A stretch of 64,000 nucleotides of DNA from Tubiluchus corallicola (lineage: Eukaryota > Priapulida > Priapulimorpha > Priapulimorphida > Tubiluchidae): positions 300,241-364,240 of the forward strand of contig JAQGDQ010000183.1 in NCBI GenBank assembly GCA_030141605.1. Reading direction: 5' to 3'. Positions 57,901-64,000 of this stretch are shown piece after piece. Both the position numbers and the translations under genes were made by a program. Within the stretch, counting starts at the first letter, position 1. Each line of letters begins with the position of its first letter. The notes below the pieces were generated by a model. That model ran no database searches and was not told the DNA's origin. It saw nothing but the letters and a program-made list of their open reading frames with translations.

Positions 57901-60900
57901 TATGTGTCTTATGGTAAAACACAAAGAGGGTTTTTTTGATGAGCTGGAAAGCCGTCCACCACGCTACCCCTTTTTTTCTGAAATGGGTGAAATTTGAAAA
58001 CCATTTCACAACCTTGATGTGCTTTAGGCTTGAAGCATTTTGCAGTGGCTCACACTTCCAAGTTAGTCATTTTTGACAGTGAGAGCGCAATCAATGTGGT
58101 TTTTCTTTATTTTGTAACCTTCATGCGTTGTTGTTGTTGTTGTTGGCATCCTTCTGTTTCGGAAGACAATGGATTGTGCGCTAAGAGAGTCAGTTATTGA
58201 TCACATTGATGGAGCTGCAGCGTCGACTGTGGCTGAGCAGTGCGATCCTTGAACCACTGGAGTGGCCTCTCCAGGGCGCAGGCCTGGGCAAGGTGTATGG
58301 AGATCCTGAGTTCTCCAGACAACAGGAACCCCCTCTCTTCCTCCCTGGTGTAGTCCAAAGGAAAGTGGAGCGATACGTTTGGCACCAGGTTGGCTGCAGG
58401 AGCTGCCGGAGTCAGTGAGCATGCTGCACTGGTCCGCCTTCTGGGCTCCACTCCTGATTTGGAAGGTTTACTCCTCTACACATGGCCGTTGGGTCACTTG
58501 ACCTCCTCCGCCCTCTAGCCGTTGGCTGCTTGTGCAGCTCCACCGCCTAGTGTCGAGATACAGTGTGGGCATCCCGCAAGCCTACAGCACCTGGTATTCC
58601 TAGGCGGTCACCCATCCAAGTACTAACCAGGCTCTACGTTGCTTAAGTTCGGTGATCAGACGAGAACCGGTGTTTTCAACGTGATTTGGCCGTAATCACC
58701 TTTATGCATGCAAATAAAATTACTAGCATTGCAACATTAGCAGTACATAGTTGTAATCATTCAATTTCACTATGTGCCAGTGTGGAGACTCCTCATTAAC
58801 ACACATCTGTAGCAACAGATCAACAATGCACACAAATATAGGTTTTACATGTCAAATGTAGACCTGCGTTAACTCAAATCTAGATTTAGGTAATTCAAAT
58901 GTGTCTTGGTAACTCAAATGTAGACTTAGGTAGTTCAAATGTGTCTTGGTAACTCAAATGTAGACTTAGGTAGTTCAAATGTGTTAACAATGGTTTTCAA
59001 CAAATCTTAAGCGTTTTTGGTAAGTCAAATGTAGACACATGTCAAGTCAAATGTGACATTGGTATCTCAAATGTGGATAGGTGGCAAAGTTTAACGATGC
59101 TAAATTTAATCTTCTTTAATTTCAATTTAATAATTGCTCCTAAGTTAAAATAACAACGTTATAGGTTCACTAATATTCTGCAAACTTTACATACCATTGG
59201 AACTGTTAGAGAAAACAATACATTCTTAAAATAAACAATGTTTCTTGAGAGAAACTAATTCATTAATGCAGTGCTAATGCATTACTTAAAAAACTAATTA
59301 GTGATTCACTGTTCTTTGGGAAGTGGGAACCGATTTATTCTTTTCTGCCGACATTTTTTGTAAAACGTTGACAAATAAAATGTAGAATTCTATGTCTACA
59401 TTTGACTTACCTAAGTCACATTTGAACTTTCCTGTGTCTACATTTGACGTGTAAAACCTATAGTATGCTGGAATATGTTTACATGGTTCTCTTGGCAAAA
59501 TGTTTGAATGCTAAAAAAATTACAAATCTGACTACCATTCTATGTGAGAGTGTATATATATATATATATATTATATTACGTTGCAGCATTCTAAGAAATG
59601 CTTTGTTTTACTTGTTTATGCAGTAACAAATTTAACTAATTTCTTTTTCTTTTGTTCCAGAAACCAGTAAATACAATTGTTCAAATTCAGTACACAGATG
59701 CCATGCCTTTTCCAGCTGTGACAATTTGTAATTTCAACAGGTTCAGGCAATCTTATCTTGACGGTGAGTTTCCTCGTGGTAAAGCGGCAAAATCTGTATT
59801 TAAATCATGTTTGCTAATAAACAGTTGAGGTGTATCCAATTAAAGTTTTGATTCGCAGATTTAAATGCTACGCATATAGCCTGCATTGTTTCTCATACAA
59901 CAGACAATAGAATTTGTATTAGAACATGGTGCCCATTGTTTCTCATACAACAGATCATAGAATTTGTATTAGAACATGGTGCCCATTGTTTCTCCTACAA
60001 CAGACCATAGAATTTGTATTAGAACATGGTGCCCATTGTTTCTACAACAGACCATAGAATTTGTATTAGAACATGGTGCCCATTGTTTCTCATACAACAG
60101 ACCATAGAATTTGTAACCATAGAATTTGTATTTGAACATGGCACCTATTGCTTGCCATACAGCAGATCATAGAATTTGTATTACAGCAAGGTGCCAATTG
60201 TTTCTCATACAGCATAGATTAGTATATTAGAACATGGCACCCATTGTTTGTCATACAAGAGACCATGGAATTTGTATAGGAATATATTGTCCATTGTTTT
60301 CCATAGAACAGATCATGAAGTTTGCCGTATTAGAACATGCCATTTATTGTTTTCCATACAACTGATGATAAAATTTAGTATTAGAACATGATGCCCATTG
60401 TTTCTCATGCAACAGACATAAAATTTGTAATAGAACAATCTCGCCCATTGTTCGCATCATAGTTTGCTGTAGTCTAGCCATCTCTGTCTGAACTTGTGGG
60501 CATTTAAATATGTGATTTTCATTACAGGGAGTCAGATTTTCTGAACTTGAATAACTCTGATTAACAAACTTGAAGAACTTGATTAATTTTTTATATATAA
60601 TATCTGATGTTGAGGACTTTATTATCAATTTAATTTAATTTTTTTAAATACTTGAGAAACTAGGGGTTTGTTCTTAATTGCACAGATGTTTATAGTGTAA
60701 TGAGGGCGTCACAGGTTACGTAACTTCAATAGGTAGTGGAGGCCTGGAAGTGAATGGAGACACTGCAGGCCTGTTCTGAAAACATGTGTAAAAATTTTAC
60801 ACAAACCGAAACATGTTGTATTTCAACTTTGTAGTTGTTTGCTTATTATTAGCGTGCTTGCTTAGCAAAGTGGTTTATAAGTTGGCAATTAAGCTTTTCT

Positions 60901-63900
60901 AGTTATTCACATATCCTGAATCTCCATTTCATGAGGATCATTTTGATACCAAGTTCATCACTCCATGTTATTTCTAAACTGAGATAATCCAGGTTGAAGT
61001 TGAGGTTCAGGCTGCACAGTGAAAAACATAATCTTGAGAAAAATTGCTATTGAAGTCAGCCAATGTTTTTTTTGTTGCTTTTCTACAAAACACTTAGCAA
61101 CCGCATGAAAGGTTGGTTGCTATGGACTTTGCAGGAACACACTGAAGTTATGTTGAAATCCAATAGATGGCTCTTTCTGACAAATATCTGGGCTTGGCAA
61201 CAGAAAAAAACCGAAGCAAAATGACTGCTTCCACGAGCTACTATTAGCATTTGAAAATGCAAGATTTTTACAGTTGCAGTACTAGTTTCTAGACAGAAAA
61301 GTAGGCACAGGGTTATAAAATCAGATTTTTACTATTTGTTGAATTATTTTTTTGATATTTTGAAGCTAGAATATAAAATTCCAATATATTTAGTATCAGT
61401 GTCTATCAAAAACAAAAAAATGACATTTTACCAAATTTTCATTGCATTCTGGTTTGAAGCATCGTTGTTTTAACTATGCCGACTTAAGGATGATTTTGCA
61501 ATGCAAGCAACACATTTGCATTCATTAAACAGAAATTTAATGTTACGACTTTCTTTTTATTATACCTGCAAGGTAAAAATGTGATACTTTTGTAGAGAAC
61601 AACGTCACGGCAAGACAGTTGCGATATTTTAATGAAATCTTCAACATCTTCCCCGTTTCATTGTTGGAGTTTAATCAGACGGAGACGGAGAGCCTGCAGC
61701 AGTGGATTGATGGACTCAACGTGACGAAATTTATCCGTGAATCCGCCCACCAGTGTGAAAGCTTCGTTGTCAGCTGCTGGTTTGCAGGTGAGAAAGTAGC
61801 TTAAGTTGTACTTCACTTCAGTATGTACACACACAAACTGTTGCATATTTTGAAGATAGTAGTGAGCAATTGTTGAAATGAAATCAGAAGATACAAGAAA
61901 GGTTGTGTGAAGTCTGTGGGTTTCAACAAAACTCGCATTCGTAAAAAGTCGTAATTAGATGTCACTTTTTTAAGTTAAGTAATCCTTTTTGGTTGCTTAT
62001 TAGATTGGCAAGATAAGATATGATGATATAATAAACTTTATCCTACTTTGCGGTAATCATACGTAATTAATTTCATAAGCTGAACATTAAAATAATCACT
62101 ACTATAAACATACGAAATAAAAACATGTGAAACAACAACATGTGAAACAATGACATGTGAAACAATGACATGTGAAACAAAGACATGTGAAACACAACAT
62201 GTAAAACAATATGTGAAACAATGATATGTGAAACAATGATATGTGAAACAATGATATGTGAAACAATGACATGTGAAACAATGATATGTGAAACAACAAC
62301 ATGTGAAACAATATGTGAAACAATGACATGTGAAACGATATGTGAAACAACGTGAAAGAACGATATGTGAAACAACAACCTCTGAAACAACAACAGAATC
62401 TATTGGTCCAATTTATTTAGCGTTTGTTTTTATATAAAAAAATTTGACGCTTGACAAAATTTTTGATGCATTGACGCATCATAACGTAGTTTTAACTACG
62501 CCGACTTATGAACGGTTTTGGTTTGCAAGCTCACAAATATCAATAAGTATGTGAAATATGCAACTTACACAAAAACATTTTGGGCCTTCTTAAGGTAGCT
62601 GGTTGTTGTGTTGATTATAATTATTATCGAATGTAATTCTCTAAAATGAGACGCTTATTGAACAGTGGCATATTATTTACACCTGGATGTGCATTGTGCA
62701 TTCCTCCTTAACATAATATGGTGTAATGTGACATTTGAAACTGCTAAAAAGCAGTCATCTATTTACAGATCAGGCTCACTATTGCTTAATTTCATTTGCC
62801 AAGCACACACCCTGGTCTCTTAGCAACCACAAGTCGCCAGGTTTCTCTCCCGTTTTGCAACTGTTACTTTGACGATGCATCTTTTCTCACTTCTGAGTTA
62901 AACTTCCTACATTTAGGAACGGAGTTTAACTGCTGTGAAGATGCAGAGGCTGCGATTACGGAAATCGGTGTTTGCTGGACATTAGGGGTCAATGGAGCTG
63001 AGGACAGCAGTCGTCACAGCAGGTTTGAGCAAACGTTTCCCTCTACCGGTGCAGGAATGACTGTCTTACTTAATCTACAGTTATACGAATATACCGGTAA
63101 GCTTCGATACTTTCTGTAGCATTCTTCTTGTAAATGCTTTTAGTTTATTCACAGAAGATCATATTAACTCCCTCGGGTAGCTGCCTTAGGAACTAATGAT
63201 CTTGTTGAAGTTGTTATTTTTCGGAAAGGATGAATTTAACTATGTTGCTAACTGTAAAATATTCCAATGCATAGATGACTTTATATTACGTACTAAACGC
63301 TTCCAGTAGTTTCTATCTGATATGAAATGTGTCAGTCTTAAATATTTGTATATTAATATTTTCTAACCGTCATTTTCTACTAATGTCTAATGTAATCTTG
63401 TAGTAAAACTTGTTAGCTTGTGTAGTTATAGTCTATTCTTACTGTGAATGTTACTAATGTCTACTGTAATCTTGTAGTAAAACTTGTCAGCTTATGTAGT
63501 TATAGTCAATTCTTACTGTAAATGTTACTAATGTCTAATGTAATCCTGTAGTAAAACTTGTCAGCTTGTTTAGTTATAGTCTATTCTTACTGTAAATGTT
63601 TTTGTAAATAGTGTATAAAGTCTGTTGTGGTGAGGATCCTAAATCATGTTGTTCAAACTGTCTGATCCAATCCTATCATAAATTATGTTTGAATTAACTC
63701 CATCGGGACTGCATTATTCAAAATAGATCTTATAAGACCCATGACTTTTCTGCTACTGTATGAGCACAGACATAACTAAATGGTACTGTTTGATTCAGGA
63801 GAATCTCCGCTATCCAATCATGTTATTTGTTTAAACATCCATAAGCCACTTATTCTGGTTGATCTAAATAACTCTCATTATTTCTCATTGTAGATTTCTA

Positions 63901-64000
63901 CATTCCCGGAGCCTCGATGGACTTGGGGGCGAAAGTAAACCTGCATGAGCCGAACGCCCCGACCAGCGTCGACTCTCAAGGCGTGGCTCTTCTACCCGGA
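51314..64000 (+). CDS. DEG/ENaC (ASIC-like) sodium channel, 5' part (3' incomplete)
   Basis: Six exons assembled from splice sites give 459 codons with unbroken phase and run off the right edge. An acidic 219-residue N-terminal region is followed by the family's TTxHG gating motif, TM1, the post-TM1 FPAVTICNFN block, and extracellular segments containing SAHQCESFVVSCWF, GTEFNC, GVCWTLG, an L-L-N-L-Q-L strand and the GAKVNLHEP...LLPG block. The rest of the cysteine-rich ectodomain, TM2 and the GxS selectivity filter must lie beyond position 64000. The family forms trimeric amiloride-sensitive sodium channels of the plasma membrane, gated by protons, peptides or mechanical force; the subtype cannot be chosen from this part. 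Introns carry several tandem arrays and transposons. Confidence 0.9.
52513..53110 (-). mobile_element. LINE 3' fragment (CR1/L2-like) with TTATC tail
   Basis: The minus strand reads TYGKKSFSYYGATLWNELP then FKRLINSW and CKCAICKF, stop, the usual end of CR1/L2-type ORF2, followed by a 3' UTR of about 350 bp and a (TTATC)n tail at 52516-52535. The upstream part is degraded. Confidence 0.8.
53272..53753 (+). mobile_element. MITE family D, copy 2 (hAT-like)
   Basis: 482 bp with the same termini and interior as copy 1. The target duplication is no longer recognisable. Located in channel intron 1. Confidence 0.88.
54085..54772 (+). mobile_element. MITE family G, copy 1 (hAT-like)
   Basis: 688 bp with ends CAGGSTGCATAAGATTATGG and inverse, and a perfect 8-bp duplication ATTATGCA. 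An 86-codon open frame at 54231-54491 lies inside; I do not recognise it and it may be a relic. In channel intron 1. Confidence 0.88.
55016..55628 (+). repeat. Dispersed repeat J, copy 2
   Basis: Homologue of 41680-42303. It ends about 26 bp before the acceptor of channel exon 2, so it forms the 3' end of intron 1. Confidence 0.65.
55655..55791 (+). CDS. DEG/ENaC exon 2: HG motif and TM1
   Basis: 137 nt, phase 1 to 0. Acceptor TTGTTTTTTCAG, donor TACGAG|GTAGGT. It encodes STTCHGLVKAYHSPNRY and then a hydrophobic TM1 (WFWIVAVCTAFAGLI). The final 30 nt plus the following 35 nt of intron are tandemly repeated twice more downstream. Confidence 0.9.
55762..55956 (+). repeat. 65-bp triplication over a splice donor
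   Basis: The last 30 nt of channel exon 2 plus the first 35 nt of intron 2 occur three times in tandem (55762, 55827, 55892). Copies 2 and 3 are preceded by TTTATTAAATTACAG and followed by GTAGGT, so each is bounded by AG and GT and is 30 nt, phase 0. Copy 2 changes the last codon from GAG to GGG. Confidence 0.95.
56119..56599 (-). mobile_element. MITE family G, copy 2 (hAT-like), opposite orientation
   Basis: 481-bp internally deleted copy of family G in reverse orientation, with a perfect 8-bp duplication AGTATAGG. In channel intron 2, 1.3 kb from copy 1, so the two can pair as an inverted repeat. Confidence 0.88.
56704..57168. repeat. 116-bp tandem repeat, four copies
   Basis: Units begin at 56705, 56821, 56937 and 57053 with AGTGACCTTTGTCCATTGCT. 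Copies are nearly identical, so the array is recent. Channel intron 2. Confidence 0.93.
57825..57905. repeat. (GT)n-rich microsatellite
   Basis: Imperfect GTGTGTGC run in channel intron 2. Confidence 0.85.
58127..58697 (-). mobile_element. 5S rRNA-derived SINE (SINE3-type) with (CAA)n tail
   Basis: 571 bp on the minus strand: a 120-nt 5S rRNA head, a GC-rich body of about 400 bp, then GTCTTCCGAAACAGAAGG and ATGCC(AAC)n. Flanks ACCTTCATGC (58117-58126) and ACCTTTATGC (58698-58707) differ at one of ten positions and look like the target duplication, which places the 5' end exactly at the first base of 5S RNA. SINE3 elements use the internal 5S promoter and the machinery of a partner LINE. In channel intron 2. 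Confidence 0.82.
58578..58697 (-). rRNA. 5S rRNA-like sequence (SINE head, probably pseudogene)
   Basis: 120 nt matching metazoan 5S RNA throughout, including TTCTCGTCTGATCACCGAA, TTAAGCAACGT, GCCTGGTTAGTACTTGGATG and GTGACCGCCT...GTGCTGTAGGCTT. The internal control region (box A, intermediate element, box C) looks intact. The 5' GATTACGGCC replaces the usual GCCTACGGCC, which weakens helix I against the 3' GTAGGC. Sequence continues past the 3' end without a T-run terminator, so it is most likely the head of a SINE rather than a stand-alone gene. Confidence 0.8.
58841..59458 (+). mobile_element. Terminal-inverted-repeat element family E, copy 2
   Basis: About 618 bp, same termini and ladder repeats as copy 1, flanked by TATA on both sides. 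In channel intron 2. The left ladder has more steps than in copy 1. Confidence 0.82.
59661..59763 (+). CDS. DEG/ENaC exon 3: post-TM1 region
   Basis: 103 nt, phase 0 to 1. Acceptor CTTTTGTTCCAG, donor GACG|GTGAGT. It reads KPVNTIVQIQYTDAM then PFPAVTICNFNRFR, the strongly conserved segment after TM1 in this family. Confidence 0.92.
59884..60465. repeat. About 50-bp minisatellite, about 11 copies
   Basis: Unit around CATAGAATTTGTATTAGAAC + ATGGTGCCCATTGTTTCTCA + TACAACAGAC, decaying to the right. Channel intron 3, close behind exon 3. Confidence 0.92.
61596..61787 (+). CDS. DEG/ENaC exon 4: ectodomain
   Basis: 64 codons, phase 1-1. Acceptor ATACTTTTGTAG, donor GCAG|GTGAGA. It contains RESAHQCESFVVSCWFAG, matching the family's first ectodomain cysteine block. 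Confidence 0.9.
62118..62395. repeat. 14-15-bp minisatellite
   Basis: Repeats of ACATGTGAAACAATG with variants, about 18 copies. Channel intron 4. Long minus-strand frames here are artefacts. Confidence 0.92.
62917..63096 (+). CDS. DEG/ENaC exon 5: ectodomain
   Basis: 60 codons, phase 1-1. Acceptor TTCCTACATTTAG, donor ACCG|GTAAGC. It reads GTEFNCCEDAEA, IGVCWTLG and GMTVLLNLQLYEY, which correspond to the G-x-C-x-x-F/N and G-L-x-x-x-L strands of ENaC-type channels. The open frame extends upstream of the acceptor, but that part is intronic. Confidence 0.88.
63379..63605. repeat. 74-bp tandem repeat, three copies
   Basis: Units start at 63381, 63455 and 63529 with TAATGTCTAATGTAATCTTG. Channel intron 5. 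Confidence 0.9.
63894..64000 (+). CDS. DEG/ENaC exon 6 (cut by window end)
   Basis: Acceptor TTATTTCTCATTGTAG is followed by DFYIPGASMDLGAKVNLHEP and ends at LLPG at the window edge. The GxKVxLHxP...PG block is conserved across the family, so the gene continues to the right. Confidence 0.88.

Noticed and set aside
58194-58451. Overlapping 73-85-codon frames
   Set aside because: They lie in the GC-rich body of the 5S-derived SINE and have no recognised domain.
62073-62393. HIVSHVIVSH-type frame on the minus strand
   Set aside because: Produced by the 14-15-bp minisatellite in a channel intron.

Overview
The window comes from an animal nuclear genome, most likely a marine invertebrate. It is AT-rich. 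Its multi-exon genes have GT-AG introns, and the gene families are metazoan: a receptor built from WSC and fibronectin type III (FN3) domains, COP1, SVOP and a DEG/ENaC channel. I cannot name the phylum from the sequence alone.

Layout. (1) Positions 185-28974, minus strand: a receptor gene of at least 15 exons that runs off the left edge. I assembled it by hand from splice sites and phases. It encodes a signal peptide, five WSC domains, four FN3 domains, one transmembrane helix and a juxtamembrane tail that resembles receptor-type tyrosine phosphatases; the presumed phosphatase domain lies outside the window. Nearly all extracellular exons are phase 1-1, and the visible part is exactly 1,049 codons. 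(2) 33587-35506, minus: a complete intronless COP1 (RING, coiled coil, WD40). (3) 45911-47503, minus: a complete intronless SVOP-type (SV2-related) transporter of the major facilitator superfamily (MFS). (4) 51314-64000, plus: the 5' six exons of a DEG/ENaC (ASIC-like) sodium channel, 459 codons, running off the right edge.

Most other DNA is repetitive. I find at least five families of short non-autonomous DNA transposons with hAT-like terminal repeats; many copies have perfect 8-bp target duplications. There are also TA-flanked Tigger/pogo-like elements, an inverted pair of TTAA-flanked elements, several nested insertions, a 5S-rRNA-headed SINE with a (CAA)n tail, a tRNA-headed SINE with a (TTA)n tail, and several 5'-truncated LINE tails, one with an 18-bp target duplication. 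Large minisatellites are prominent. One receptor intron is about 92% minisatellite (a 62-bp and a 42-bp array, both with higher-order structure), and further arrays lie in the channel introns, behind COP1 and directly upstream of the receptor signal-peptide exon.

The four genes show no sign of being a functional cluster. The observations most worth following are: the WSC-FN3 receptor architecture; a 65-bp tandem triplication at the exon-2 donor of the channel that makes in-frame 30-nt exon-like copies; paired changes in the palindromic core of the 62-bp satellite; a satellite that repeats 3'-splice-site-like sequence in sense orientation right after a donor; and the exactly bounded 5S SINE.
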